64,000 nucleotides of DNA, from assembly GCA_019187665.1 (NCBI GenBank), contig JABARH010000001.1:1-64000 (forward strand), in the 5' to 3' direction. The DNA is from Anaerolineales bacterium. Its GTDB lineage: Bacteria > Chloroflexota > Anaerolineae > Anaerolineales > Villigracilaceae. A program made the translations under genes and the position numbers. Positions 38,004-46,856 of this stretch are shown here, piece by piece; within the stretch, counting starts at the first letter, position 1, and every line of letters begins with the position of its first letter. The notes under the pieces were generated by a model. That model saw only the letters and a list, made by a program, of their open reading frames with translations, searched no databases and had not been told where the DNA came from.

Positions 38004-39308
38004 TTTCTTCCTGACTCTCAACCTTAAACCCTTAACCCCGACAACCTCAACCGTATCACCCTTACGAATCTTCGCCGACTCTTCCACGGCCTCCGCGCTC
38101 CATAGCTCCGACTCCAATTGGACTTGACCGCCCGCTTCGCTCCAGGCCCGGACGGAACCTGTTTTCCCGGTCAATGCCTCCACCCCCGCGCGGATCGGCG
38201 CGCGCAGCGCCCGCACCGCGAACCCGACGATAACGGCAAACGTCCCGCCGAGGACCAGCGCGAGAAGAATCACGCCGGGAATGGAAACGCGCGCGAAGTC
38301 TGGCGTGCCGGGCGAGTTGAACAACACCAGCGCGCCGACGATAAACGAAGCGATGCCGGCCGCGGTCAATGCGCCGTGCGTGGGCGCTTTCACGTCGAGG
38401 ATGAACAGCACGAACGCCATGATCAAGAAAACGATGCCAAACCAATTGACCGGCAAAATGCCTAGCCCGTAGCCTGCCAGCGCGAGGCACGCCACGCCGA
38501 TAAACCCCGCGATCCATCCGCCGGGGCTGGAAAGTTCGATCAGGATGGCTTGCACGCCCACGCCGAGCAGGGTCAATACGATGATGGGATTGGTGAGGAT
38601 CAGCAGGAGTTCTTCGATGAAATTCATCGGCAGAGATTCGGTCTGCGCGTTGACGGTGTCGAGTGTCCGCGCGCCGTCTGCCATTTGGAGACTGAATCCA
38701 TCCAGCTTTTCGAGCAGGTCGTTTGTGTCGTCGGCGATGAAGTCAATCAACTGCGCGTCGAGGGCTTCTTTTGCGGTGACAGCCTTCGCCACGTCAATCA
38801 TGGCTTCGGCCAGTTTCACGGCTGGCTCGCCGCGCGGCTCCACGTAGGGGCGGATGGCGGCCTTGGAGATTTCCACGGCCTTGTTGCGTTCGTCTGAGGT
38901 CAGACCTTCGCCCGAACCGCTGATGGGCGTGGAGGCGCCGATGGCTGTTTCGGGCGCCATCGCGGCGGCATGCCCGCTGACGGTGATCAACGCGCCCGCG
39001 CTTCCAGCGATCGCGCCGTTCGGTCCGACGAAGACGATCACCGGCGTTTTGCTGGCGCGGATGGACTTGATGATTTCGAGCGTGGACATCAAATCGCCGC
39101 CCGGCGTATCAAGGCGCAGGATGATCGCTTCGGCGTTTTCGCGTTCTGCCGTTTGGATGCCGCGCGCGATATATTCCTGCATGGCGGGCATGATCACGCC
39201 GTCCACGTCCAGGATCATCACGAGCGGGCGATCGCCTTGGGCGCCGACCGAGGCCGCGGCCGTCAACAGGACGGTCAACAGGAGAAGGAGTCTCAGGATT
39301 GTTTTCAT
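38001..39308 (-). CDS. NfeD-family membrane serine protease (ClpP-class)
   Basis: A 435-residue protein with a signal peptide (residues 1-24) and a ClpP/SppA-like protease domain: LRLDTPGG near 67, then [12 protein letters not shown] around 100 with the catalytic serine, and ETAIGASTP for the lysine-side loop. Four to five membrane helices lie at about 235-365. The C-terminal NfeD OB-fold spans about 370-435. The family works with stomatins in membrane protein quality control, but no stomatin gene is next to it. The minus-strand TATAAT about 10 nt before the ATG suggests a leaderless transcript. Its stop lies at the start of an 8-bp repeat run. Confidence 0.88.
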   Translation of the reverse strand: MKTILRLLLLLTVLLTAAASVGAQGDRPLVMILDVDGVIMPAMQEYIARGIQTAERENAEAIILRLDTPGGDLMSTLEIIKSIRASKTPVIVFVGPNGAIAGSAGALITVSGHAAAMAPETAIGASTPISGSGEGLTSDERNKAVEISKAAIRPYVEPRGEPAVKLAEAMIDVAKAVTAKEALDAQLIDFIADDTNDLLEKLDGFSLQMADGARTLDTVNAQTESLPMNFIEELLLILTNPIIVLTLLGVGVQAILIELSSPGGWIAGFIGVACLALAGYGLGILPVNWFGIVFLIMAFVLFILDVKAPTHGALTAAGIASFIVGALVLFNSPGTPDFARVSIPGVILLALVLGGTFAVIVGFAVRALRAPIRAGVEALTGKTGSVRAWSEAGGQVQLESELWSAEAVEESAKIRKGDTVEVVGVKGLRLRVRKK

Positions 39309-39316
39309 CGTGCCGC

Positions 39317-39322
39317 TTATTA
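39317..39322 (-). promoter_or_regulatory. -10 box upstream of nfeD
   Basis: On the minus strand TATAAT lies about 10 nt before the ATG at 39308, with no Shine-Dalgarno sequence. Coordinates are within 2 nt. Confidence 0.45.
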
Positions 39323-39333
39323 TAATCAGTACT

Positions 39334-39470
39334 TCACGAAAGCGCGTATTTGGCGGTTTCTACCGCCAGGTTGCGATAGAGATCGCAACCTATGCAGGGT
39401 TTTCGTGATCTACTGATAATCAGTAGATCACGAAAATTCTGCGTATTCACTCTTCGCGCTTTCGTGAGAC
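39334..39470. repeat. Cluster of perfect hairpins bounded by an inverted repeat
   Basis: Three perfect palindromes follow one another: 39352-39367 (6-bp arms), 39368-39391 (10-bp arms) and 39400-39436 (18-bp arms with one central base). The outer ends TCACGAAAGCGCG and CGCGCTTTCGTGA (about 39454-39467) are inverted repeats. This is a MITE-like unit between nfeD and the TauE gene; a decayed part recurs near 20028. Confidence 0.8.
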
Positions 39471-39508
39471 GTTGAGAATGTCCGCCGGAGGAAGGCGGAT
39501 CATGTCGG

Positions 39509-40270
39509 TTACCACACTGCCAGCAGAATCGTGCGGGCGCTCAGCGCGATGATGATCGAGCCGACGAGGATCATCAGCGCTTTGACCGGCATTTTCTTTG
39601 TGGCGCGCGCCGCGAGCGGGGCCGCGATCGCGCCGCCAATGAGCAGGCCGAGGATGATCTGCCAGTATTCACCGAAACTCAACGTGATAATGAAAACGAT
39701 CGATTCGGTCAGCGTGACGAAGAACTCCGAAAAGTTGACCGAGCCGATGGTGAGACGCGGGTCTTTGCCGCGCGCCACGAGCGTGGTGGTGACAACCGGT
39801 CCCCATCCGCCGCCGCCAACGGCGTCGAAGAATCCGCCAACGAGGGCGAGCGCGCTGACGCGGGCTGTGTGAATGCCGGTCGGTTTGCGCTCCTTGTGAT
39901 GGAATGCCTTGACCAGAATGACGACCCCCATGATGAGCAGGTAGCCGGAGATATAAGGCTTAATCATGTCGCCGTCAAAGGAGGTCAACAAATATGCGCC
40001 AGCGCCGCCCGCGAGGGCGCCAGGGATGAGCAATCGCTTGACCAGATTCCAGTCCACGTTGCCGAGCCGCCAGTGTGAGGTTCCAGAAACGCCGGTCGTC
40101 ACCACTTCGGCCATGTGCACAGACGCGGAGGCCGCGGCGGGGGGCAGGCCGAGGCTGAGCAGAAACGTGTTTGAACTGACGCCGTAGGCCATGCCCAATG
40201 CGCCGTCTATCATCTGCGCGGCAAAGCCGACCAGACTGTAGAGCAGGATGGTTGTGATTTCGGTTTGCAC
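39509..40270 (-). CDS. TauE/SafE-family anion exporter
   Basis: A 253-residue membrane protein with about eight helices in two repeats, typical of TauE/SafE (COG0730). Features include VGFAAQMIDGALGMAYG near residues 14-30 and ALVGGFFDAVGGGGWGPV near 137-154, the paired repeat motifs. The family exports sulfite, sulfonates or related organic anions. The start is a GTG at 40270 with AAGGAGA 7-8 nt upstream. It follows an Rrf2 regulator gene on the same strand, and an inverted repeat lies between. Confidence 0.86.
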   Translation of the reverse strand: MQTEITTILLYSLVGFAAQMIDGALGMAYGVSSNTFLLSLGLPPAAASASVHMAEVVTTGVSGTSHWRLGNVDWNLVKRLLIPGALAGGAGAYLLTSFDGDMIKPYISGYLLIMGVVILVKAFHHKERKPTGIHTARVSALALVGGFFDAVGGGGWGPVVTTTLVARGKDPRLTIGSVNFSEFFVTLTESIVFIITLSFGEYWQIILGLLIGGAIAAPLAARATKKMPVKALMILVGSIIIALSARTILLAVW

Positions 40271-40322
40271 CTGGATTCTCCTTGTTTGAATTTTTCCGCG
40301 GCGCCTCTCGCGGGCGCCGGGG

Positions 40323-40360
40323 AACGCGCAGGCTGCGCCCTCTTGCGCAACCTGCGCGTT
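40323..40360. repeat. Inverted repeat between the Rrf2 and TauE genes
   Basis: AACGCGCAGG (40323-40332) and CCTGCGCGTT (40351-40360) are perfectly complementary, and pairing continues inward for 5 of 6 positions around a CCTCTT loop. It could partly end transcription between the two genes. Confidence 0.7.
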
Positions 40361-40465
40361 GCGGATGTCGGCAGGTTGGTCTGTGTCTCAAATTGCATAT
40401 AATACCCATTGCAGTAGTAGGCTTTTTCGGTAAAAAGAAGCGCGGCAGGTTTGCCGCGTAACGCG

Positions 40466-40909
40466 CTACCCAGCCCGGGCTTTTTCGACTCGTTTGGCTA
40501 CATCGGCCAGTGTGGTTTTATCCAACACGTTGACGATGGCGTTACGCACGTCGAACATGGACATGCGCAGGCCGCAGGTCTTTTCATCGGGACATTCGCA
40601 CGATTCGTATGCCATCTGGCTGACGCAGCGGATCGGAGCGATGGGACCGTCCAGTGTACGGAAGATCTGTCCCAGCGTGATTTCGCGCGGCGCCTTGGCG
40701 AGGTAGTATCCGCCGCCGACTCCCATTTTGCTGTGGAGCAGCCCCGCATTTTTGAGGCTGAGTAAAATCTGCTCGAGAAACTTGGATGGGATGTTCTCAC
40801 GCGCGGAGAGTTCCCTGGTCTGCACCAGAGATTTGGGTTTCTGTTTTTGCATGTCGGCCAGGGCGATCATGGCGCGCAGGCCGTATTCGCCGCGTTTGGA
40901 GAGTCGCAT
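40466..40909 (-). CDS. Rrf2-family transcriptional regulator (CymR/IscR type)
   Basis: A 147-residue winged helix that opens with MRLSKRGEYGLRAMIALA, has FLEQILLSLKNAGLLHSKMG (recognition helix region) and GGGYYLAKAPREI (wing). It has cysteines at RCVSQMAYESCECPDEKTCG, a loop longer than in IscR, so Fe-S binding or thiol sensing is possible. It is the first gene before a TauE/SafE exporter, which suggests control of sulfite or sulfonate export, as CymR controls sulfur genes in Firmicutes. A consensus promoter lies 49 bp upstream and AAGGAAACC precedes the ATG. Confidence 0.85.
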   Translation of the reverse strand: MRLSKRGEYGLRAMIALADMQKQKPKSLVQTRELSARENIPSKFLEQILLSLKNAGLLHSKMGVGGGYYLAKAPREITLGQIFRTLDGPIAPIRCVSQMAYESCECPDEKTCGLRMSMFDVRNAIVNVLDKTTLADVAKRVEKARAG

Positions 40910-40957
40910 GGTTTCCTTGTTGTAATATGCCTATTGATTCAATGGACTTTATAGGAT

Positions 40958-40986
40958 ATCGTAATCCGACGATTGGATTTTGTCAA
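40958..40986 (-). promoter_or_regulatory. Promoter of the Rrf2-TauE unit
   Basis: On the minus strand TTGACA (40986-40981) and TACGAT (40963-40958) are spaced by 17 bp. A TATCCTATAA just downstream offers an alternative -10. Confidence 0.6.
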
Positions 40987-41064
40987 TTGATTCTGGATAG
41001 GGATGGGACGATTTGAATCTGGATGCAAGGGGCGGCGCGTATGGCGGAATGCCCCTCCCTGTTT

Positions 41065-41733
41065 TTATTTGTAGTTTGCCAGGCCAAAATCGCATACTGC
41101 GCGGATCGGGCAATTGGGGCAATCGGGTTTGCGCGCGTGGCAGATCTGCCTCCCCAGTCGAATTAGATTCAAATGCGCGGCGTAATACGTTTCGGGCGGA
41201 AATAGTTTTTCGAGATAGGGGTGCGCCTGTTCGACCGTCATTTTTTGCGGGCGCAGGCCGATGCGGCCGCTGACGCGGTAGATGTGCGTGTCCACCGGAA
41301 AGGCGGGACGTCCCAGTGCGAAGCATAAGACGATGGCGGCCGTCTTTGGACCGACGCCGTTGAATTTCATCAGCCAGCCGCGCGCTTCTTCGAGCGGCTG
41401 TTCTTTCAGGAAGGATAAATCCAGGCTGCCGCGTTCCTCGGTGATGGCGCGCAGGACGTTTTGAATACGCGGCCCTTTTTGATTGGCGAGTCCCGCCGGG
41501 CGGATGGCGGCAATCACCTCGCTTTCCGGCGCGTCGCGGACGTCCTCCCATGCGGCGAACCTGGCGCGCAGCGCGTTGTAGGCGCGGTCGCGGTTGGTGT
41601 CGTTGGTATTCTGCGAGAGGATCGTGGAGACGAGTTCGTTCACCGGCGGGAGCGGATTGCGCCAGACGGGTTCGCCAAAAACCTCGATCAGTTTTTCGTG
41701 AATTTTGAGGGCGCGTTTTGAAAGAGTTGACAT
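41065..41733 (-). CDS. Endonuclease III-like DNA glycosylase
   Basis: A 222-residue HhH-GPD glycosylase with an Fe-S cluster. The hairpin-helix-hairpin is LMKFNGVGPKTAAIVLCFA (about residues 120-138) with the catalytic Lys in GPKTA, and the catalytic Asp is in FPVDTHIYRV. The four cysteines are in CHARKPDCPNCPIRAVC near the end (C-x6-C-x2-C-x5-C, the Nth spacing). It removes oxidised pyrimidines and cuts the abasic strand. It is the last gene of a minus-strand run after asparaginase, from which it is separated by the 8-bp repeat array. Confidence 0.9.
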   Translation of the reverse strand: MSTLSKRALKIHEKLIEVFGEPVWRNPLPPVNELVSTILSQNTNDTNRDRAYNALRARFAAWEDVRDAPESEVIAAIRPAGLANQKGPRIQNVLRAITEERGSLDLSFLKEQPLEEARGWLMKFNGVGPKTAAIVLCFALGRPAFPVDTHIYRVSGRIGLRPQKMTVEQAHPYLEKLFPPETYYAAHLNLIRLGRQICHARKPDCPNCPIRAVCDFGLANYK

Positions 41734-41775
41734 GGGGATGCGTGATAGGAGATAGGAAATGTGAGTTGCGCGATA

Positions 41776-41919
41776 CCTGTCTACGTGTCTACCTGTGTAC
41801 GTGTCTACCTGTGTACGTGTCTACCTGTGTACCTGTCTACCTGTCTACCTGTGTACGTGTGTACCTGTGTACGTGTGTACCTGTCTACGTGTCTACCTGC
41901 CCACCTGCCCACCTGTCTA
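41776..41919 (-). repeat. 8-bp tandem repeat array 2, starting at the asparaginase stop codon
   Basis: About eighteen 8-bp units, GTAGACAG, GTAGACAC, GTACACAG and GTACACAC in the minus-strand reading, cover the gap between the asparaginase stop (TAG, 41919-41917) and the nth start (41733). Units follow those of arrays 1 and 3 with more variation (two TGGGCAGG units). Confidence 0.92.
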
Positions 41920-42975
41920 CATACCCAACTCAAACACCGGATGCGACTCGCCGGTGACCAGGCCCGCGTAATTCTTTAATGTTTTCTTCGGGCCGAATTC
42001 CGCCAGCGACTTCAGTTGATCGTCATCCAGCGCGTCGAGCTGGCGGAGAATTTCAAGCGTCACCGCGGGGCGGACGCGGGCGCGCGTGACGAGTCGGTCG
42101 TTCATTCGTCCGGGGTCGCCGTCGGCGATCTTGAAGGCGATGCCGACGCCGTATTCGCCGATCAGGCCGGGCCGGAGACCGACGATCTGGAATCCCTCCG
42201 CGCCGCGCTTGGTGACGATCGCTCCGCCGCAGGTTTTCATCAATTCGCAGTCGAATTCGCCAAAGTTGCTGATCATTTCGGGATGCGCGGTCATGGCGGA
42301 TGTGATTCTTTTGCAGGCGGATGCGCGTGTTTCATGTAGATCGCGCGGGTCGCAGAGACGCGCCATCGCCAACGCGGAGTTAAACAGCGGCGCGGCGAAG
42401 TTGGGCGCGGAGCAACCGTCCACGCCGAGGAGAATGGCATCGGCGGAGAGTCCGCTCATTTCGGCGAAGCAGGCCAGCAGGTCGCGTTGAAGCGGATGCG
42501 CGGGGGAGAGGTACGAGTCGAGGGGCAGTCCGCGCATTTTGGCATGGGCCAGCATGGCGGTGTGCTTTCCCGAACAGTTGTTGAAGTTGGCGGTGGGGGC
42601 GATGTCGTTTTGGATGACGCGCTTTAGCATGGCCGCGTCGCTGGGCAGATGGGGGCCGCATTGCAGGTCGGATTCGCGGATGCCGATTTTTTCCTGCAGG
42701 GCCGCGACCGCCTCGAGATGGATCTGCGCGGTTTCGTGCGAGGCGCAGGCCAGGGCGAGTTCGTTTTGCGTGAAGCCGAAATGTTCGAGGCCGCCGCGTT
42801 CGACGAACGGCAGGATTTGAAATGGCTTGGCCGAGGAGCGCAAAAAGGCGACGGTGTGCGGGTCGCCGATGGAGTGGAGCAGCCGTCCCTGCGAATCCAC
42901 GACGGCGATGGAGCCGATGTGCGCGGCTTCGACCAGGCGGCCGCGCGTGATTTCGAGGAGCGGGGCGTGCTTCAT
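41917..42975 (-). CDS. Type II (AnsA/ReAV-like) L-asparaginase
   Basis: A 352-residue protein of the asparaginase_II family (PF06089), different from the EcAII type. The serine-lysine motif is RSSAKPFQILPF (about residues 47-58, with SxxK), and NNCSGKHTAMLAHAK follows (about 133-147, second SxxK and zinc-linked Cys). A cysteine in VDGCSAPNFA near 188 may be the third metal ligand. It hydrolyses asparagine to aspartate and ammonia in the cytosol. The start at 42975 overlaps the stop of the preceding MBL gene (TAATG). The stop codon is the first unit of an 8-bp repeat array. Confidence 0.85.
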   Translation of the reverse strand: MKHAPLLEITRGRLVEAAHIGSIAVVDSQGRLLHSIGDPHTVAFLRSSAKPFQILPFVERGGLEHFGFTQNELALACASHETAQIHLEAVAALQEKIGIRESDLQCGPHLPSDAAMLKRVIQNDIAPTANFNNCSGKHTAMLAHAKMRGLPLDSYLSPAHPLQRDLLACFAEMSGLSADAILLGVDGCSAPNFAAPLFNSALAMARLCDPRDLHETRASACKRITSAMTAHPEMISNFGEFDCELMKTCGGAIVTKRGAEGFQIVGLRPGLIGEYGVGIAFKIADGDPGRMNDRLVTRARVRPAVTLEILRQLDALDDDQLKSLAEFGPKKTLKNYAGLVTGESHPVFELGM

Positions 42976-43832
42976 TATTCTTCTACAAACGAACCGGAAT
43001 GGCGATAGCGCCGCAGGTAGTATTGCCGCAATCCGTGACGCAGGCGCTGGGCGAAATATTTCTGGCGCGCGGCGGGCGCCTTCCATTTGGCGAGCAGGGT
43101 GTCGGCCAGTTTTTCGGCCGCGTCCGGCGAGGCGTTGCGCGCGGCGAGTTTTTCCATGCGCTCGTGGATGTGTTTGATGATGTCGAGTTGCATCTTGACC
43201 ATTGGCTGTGTCACTGCGCCGCCGCGCCCGCTGATGATGGCGTAGCCTTTGTAGTCGCCGCTTTGCAGGAGTTTGAGCGATTCGATCCACGCGGGCAGGT
43301 TGGCGTGTGAGAGGAACGGCGGCTGGTTTTTGAGGACCAGATCGCCGATGAAGACAACTTTTTGCGCGGGCAGCGTGACCCACAGGGCGCCCGCAGTGGG
43401 ACCGGGGCGATGATCGAGATGGATTTCCATTTCGGCCCAATACAGGACGAGCGCGTCTGTGAAGGAAAGTTCGGGCGGCGCCCAGCGCACCGAACCGAGG
43501 CCGCCGATCGATTCCCACGAGGCGCCGGTCTCGTCGCCCTGGGCTTTAAATGTGGTGGGGCGGTTGCGGAATACCTGCGCAGTCATTTCGTGGGCAATGA
43601 TGGTGCAATCCATGGAGCGCGCTCCGAGCGTGCGATCCGGGTGTGTGTCGAGGTTGATCAGCACGCGCTCGGGCCCCGCTCCGACGTGCATCAGAGACGC
43701 GCGCCAGGCGCGGCTGTCATCGGGGGAGGGGGGCGCATCAATATGCGCCAGCCCGCGCGCACTGCGGATCGCGCCCAGGGTGACCCCGGCAAACGAGTCT
43801 TCGATATATACATTGTCGGCTATGGATTGCAT
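42975..43832 (-). CDS. Metallo-beta-lactamase-like protein with degenerate metal site
   Basis: A 285-residue protein. The fold is recognisable (FAGVTLGAIRSARGLAHIDA N-terminal strand pair, VFIGDLVLKNQPPF, AIISGRGG), but the HxHxDH motif is changed to DTHPDRT, so only one or two ligands remain. It is probably either a non-catalytic member or one with altered chemistry. Start chosen at MQSIADNVY (43832) since the upstream sequence contains the repeat after the kinase stop codon. It overlaps asparaginase by one base, so both are co-translated. Confidence 0.68.
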   Translation of the reverse strand: MQSIADNVYIEDSFAGVTLGAIRSARGLAHIDAPPSPDDSRAWRASLMHVGAGPERVLINLDTHPDRTLGARSMDCTIIAHEMTAQVFRNRPTTFKAQGDETGASWESIGGLGSVRWAPPELSFTDALVLYWAEMEIHLDHRPGPTAGALWVTLPAQKVVFIGDLVLKNQPPFLSHANLPAWIESLKLLQSGDYKGYAIISGRGGAVTQPMVKMQLDIIKHIHERMEKLAARNASPDAAEKLADTLLAKWKAPAARQKYFAQRLRHGLRQYYLRRYRHSGSFVEE

Positions 43833-43879
43833 GGAAACTCCGGGAATGGTTTTGATCGTTGGGTGGTTGGGTTGTGATT

Positions 43880-43905
43880 GAGGTTCGTATGTGTGTGCCT
43901 GTCTA
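43880..43905 (-). repeat. Short 8-bp repeat run starting at the kinase stop codon
   Basis: On the minus strand the TAG stop (43905-43903) opens TAGACAGG, then CACACACA and TACGAACC, the same unit family as array 2. Only two to three units. Confidence 0.65.
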
Positions 43906-46011
43906 CTCACGTGCCATGATCTGTTTCTCCGTCGCACACGGAAGGGTGAAGAAGAACGCCGAGCCTTCGCCTGGCTGGCCTTCGACCCAGATGCGCCCGC
44001 CATGTCCGAGAACAGCGAGCTGGCAAAAAGCCAGACCCACGCCCAGGCCGGATGGATGATTCTTGCCGCGCAAGCGCATGAATTTTTCGAAGACGCGCTC
44101 CCGATCTTCGATGGGGATGCCGGGGCCGTTATCCTTCACACACAGTTCGAGCCAGTCGCGGTCGGCGTGCGCGAGGATCTCGATGCGCCCCCCGGTCGGC
44201 GTGAATTTGGCGGCGTTTTCGATCAGGTTGGTGAGCACGCGGCGAATCATATCGGCATTCACCCAGAGTGGGGGCAAGCCCGGCGGCAGGGACATGGAGA
44301 GAACCTGCCCGCGGCCTTCCACTGTTTGCGCGGTATCATTCACCGCCTGCTCGATCAGCGCGGCCGGGTCGGCGGCCTTCTGTTCTCCCACCGGCTGCCC
44401 GGCTTCGAGGCGGTTGAGGTCGAGCAGGGAACTGATCAGGCGTTGGATGCGCGCGGTGGACTGCAAGGCGATCGAAAGAAGCGACTGCGCCAAATCATCG
44501 TTCGCGCCGCCCAGCGTGCCAGATAACATGTCCAGACTGGCAACCACGTTGCCAAGCGGAGAACGCAGATCGTGATAGATCATGGCGGTCAGGTCATCGC
44601 GCAGGGCGTCGAGTTCCTTGCGTTCCTTGATATCGCGGAACAGCCACTGCACGGCGGTGGCCTCCTCGAATTCCACGCGGCGCACATGCACTTCGATGGG
44701 ATGCGCCGCGCCGGCTTTGCAGCGCAGGCGCGATTCATAGGCGGCCGAGTTGCCGGTTTCCAACGCCTCCCAGCCGATGCCGAGTTTTGCAACGTTGATC
44801 TCGTGCAATTGCTCGATGGTCTTCGAGCGCAATTCCTGGTCGGAATATCCGCTCAATGACACGGCCTGGCGGTTGGCCTCGAGGACGCGCCCGGTCCAGT
44901 CGGTGATGAGGATCGGGTCCACGCTGTCTTCAAAGAGTTCGCGATACCGCTGGTGCGCGGCATCCAACTGTTCATAGAGTTCCGCGTTGTGCAGGGTGGT
45001 CCCGGCCAGGCTTCCGAGGCCGGTTAACACCAGCAGGGCATCCGGGTCGAACGCCCCACTGATGGGATTGATCGCCTCGATCACGCCGATCACCCCGGCC
45101 TGCGTCACGATGGGCGCGACAGCCAGCGCCCGCGTCCTGATTCCCGCGAAGCGGTCGAGGTCATGGACGCGTTTGTCTGCCTCGGTTTCGGCGACAACCA
45201 CGCCGCGCCCGTCGCGCGCCGCCGACCCGGCCAGACCTTCGCCGAGCGGGATGCGCCGGTCGAGGATATTTCCGGCGTTCTGCCCGCTCGCGGCGCGAAA
45301 GACCAACTCTCCCGACGTTGAATCCGAAAGAGCGACAGCGGCAGTCTCCACTTGTAACGCCTGGATCGTCTGGTTGAGAATGCGCTGAAGCACGTCATCC
45401 ACGCGCAGCGCAGTGTTGATCGAAGCCGCACCCTCGGCCAGGGCGGACATCACGCGCGCCTGGCGCTGACTCTCGGTATAGAGGCGCGCGTTCAATACCG
45501 CAATGCCCGCCTGGTCGGCGATGGCCTGCATCAATTCGAGATGTTCTTCATTGAACGCACCGGAGATCGAGTGGACGAGGGTCAGCGCCCCCACCAGCCG
45601 TTCACGCGCCAGCAGCGGCACGCAGATGGCGGATTTTGCGCCGCTGTTTTCCGAGTCGTCATCGGGACGGTGCAGCCAGCGCTCGTCGTCCGCCGTGTTG
45701 GGAAGCAAGGCCGGCTTGCGATTCTTAACCACCCATCCGGCCAGGCCGCGCTCGACAGTATCGCGCAACTGTTGCGTAGTGTGTTCGTGGAACTGCTGCC
45801 CATACACGATGGTGGCGTCTACGGGTTTTCCGTTATCGTCCAACACCACAATGCTGGCGCTCTCGCCGCCCACATTACGCATGGCCTCGAACAGGACGCG
45901 CTGTAACACCGTGCGCAAGTCGAGCGCGGTGGCCACCTCGCGGCTGACGTGATAGAGCAGTTCGAGCAACGCGCGAGTTTGATCTGGTTCGGCGGGCCTG
46001 GGGCGAAACAT
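43903..46011 (-). CDS. Soluble sensor histidine kinase (GAF-GAF-PAS-HisKA-HATPase)
   Basis: A 702-residue cytosolic kinase without membrane helices. Two GAF domains span about residues 10-180 and 190-350. A PAS domain follows (RYRELFEDSVDPILITDWTG, about 360-480). The transmitter has MIYHDLRSPLGNVVASLDML with the phospho-accepting His near 501, the N-box NLIENAAKF, G1 VKDNGPGIP and G2 GLGVGLAF. The response regulator is not adjacent. The ATG at 46011 has a minus-strand TATACT 9 nt upstream. It heads an operon with the MBL protein, asparaginase and endonuclease III. Its stop is the start of a repeat run. Confidence 0.88.
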   Translation of the reverse strand: MFRPRPAEPDQTRALLELLYHVSREVATALDLRTVLQRVLFEAMRNVGGESASIVVLDDNGKPVDATIVYGQQFHEHTTQQLRDTVERGLAGWVVKNRKPALLPNTADDERWLHRPDDDSENSGAKSAICVPLLARERLVGALTLVHSISGAFNEEHLELMQAIADQAGIAVLNARLYTESQRQARVMSALAEGAASINTALRVDDVLQRILNQTIQALQVETAAVALSDSTSGELVFRAASGQNAGNILDRRIPLGEGLAGSAARDGRGVVVAETEADKRVHDLDRFAGIRTRALAVAPIVTQAGVIGVIEAINPISGAFDPDALLVLTGLGSLAGTTLHNAELYEQLDAAHQRYRELFEDSVDPILITDWTGRVLEANRQAVSLSGYSDQELRSKTIEQLHEINVAKLGIGWEALETGNSAAYESRLRCKAGAAHPIEVHVRRVEFEEATAVQWLFRDIKERKELDALRDDLTAMIYHDLRSPLGNVVASLDMLSGTLGGANDDLAQSLLSIALQSTARIQRLISSLLDLNRLEAGQPVGEQKAADPAALIEQAVNDTAQTVEGRGQVLSMSLPPGLPPLWVNADMIRRVLTNLIENAAKFTPTGGRIEILAHADRDWLELCVKDNGPGIPIEDRERVFEKFMRLRGKNHPSGLGVGLAFCQLAVLGHGGRIWVEGQPGEGSAFFFTLPCATEKQIMARE

Positions 46012-46020
46012 CAACGCGAG

Positions 46021-46051
46021 AGTATAGCACATCGTTTCTCTGCGGTAAAAT
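46021..46051. promoter_or_regulatory. Divergent pair of leaderless promoters
   Basis: TATACT on the minus strand (46021-46026) lies 9 nt before the kinase ATG, and TAAAAT on the plus strand (46046-46051) lies 6 nt before the HAD gene ATG. The start codons are only 46 bp apart, so the two -10 regions leave no room for separate leaders. Confidence 0.55.
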
Positions 46052-46057
46052 CGCAGC

Positions 46058-46732
46058 ATGCCCCTCGATATTTCACGCATCCGCGCCCTGTGTTTCGACG
46101 TGGACGGCACGCTCAGCGACACCGACGACCTGTACGCGCGGCAGGTGGCGCGTGCCTTGCCGCGCTTCCTCGTTCACGATCCGCAGAAATTTGCCCGCCG
46201 TTTTGTGATGTGGGTCGAGACGCCCGGCAACGCGCTGATGGGCATCCCCGACCGCTTCGGCCTCGACGATGAACTGGTTGCGCTTGCCAACTGGCTCAAC
46301 CGCCATCGCCGCCGCCCGATGAGATCCTACCTGCTCGTGCCAGGCGCAGAGGCGTTGCTGGCATCGCTGCACGGACGTTTCCCGATGGCGGTTGTCTCTG
46401 CCCGCGACGAACATGGCACGCGCGCCTTCCTCGATCACTTCAATTTGACGCGCTATTTCGATGTGATCGTCACCGCGTTGAGCGCCGCGCACACCAAGCC
46501 CTATCCCGATCCGATCGTCTACGCCGCACAGAAGATGAACGTCGCGCCCGAAGCCTGCCTGATGATCGGCGACACCAGTGTGGACATGCGCGCCGGGAAG
46601 TCGGCAGGCGCACAGACGGTGGGCGTGTTGTGCGGGTTCGGCGAAGAAGCAGAATTAAAACGAAGCGGCGCAGACTTGATCCTCACGTCTACGCTGGAGG
46701 TGGGGGAGTTGGTCGAGGTGAACGGTTTGTGA
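46058..46732 (+). CDS. HAD-superfamily hydrolase
   Basis: A 224-residue haloacid-dehalogenase-type phosphatase. Motif I is FDVDGTLSDT (about residues 10-19, nucleophile D), motif II VSARDE near 115, motif III KPYPDPIVY near 148 and motif IV IGDTSVDMRAGKSAG near 170. An alpha-helical cap lies between motifs I and II. It resembles phosphoglycolate phosphatase-like or beta-phosphoglucomutase-like HADs; the substrate is open. TAAAAT 6 nt before the ATG with no ribosome binding site fits a leaderless mRNA. The kinase operon follows 124 bp downstream. Confidence 0.86.
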   Translation: MPLDISRIRALCFDVDGTLSDTDDLYARQVARALPRFLVHDPQKFARRFVMWVETPGNALMGIPDRFGLDDELVALANWLNRHRRRPMRSYLLVPGAEALLASLHGRFPMAVVSARDEHGTRAFLDHFNLTRYFDVIVTALSAAHTKPYPDPIVYAAQKMNVAPEACLMIGDTSVDMRAGKSAGAQTVGVLCGFGEEAELKRSGADLILTSTLEVGELVEVNGL

Positions 46733-46856
46733 CGCTGGCGGTGATTGCCATTGGCAGGAAATGTGAAAATCATCCCCGCCATGCGCCGCGATGGTTTGCC
46801 TCCAGATATGGATGGCAGGCGGCTGCGAGATTGGTTGATCGGCCTTTGACAGTGTT

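Noticed and set aside
42975..43832. Functional glyoxalase II or lactonase
   Set aside because: The HxHxDH motif is not intact (DTHPDRT), so a standard MBL hydrolase activity cannot be claimed.
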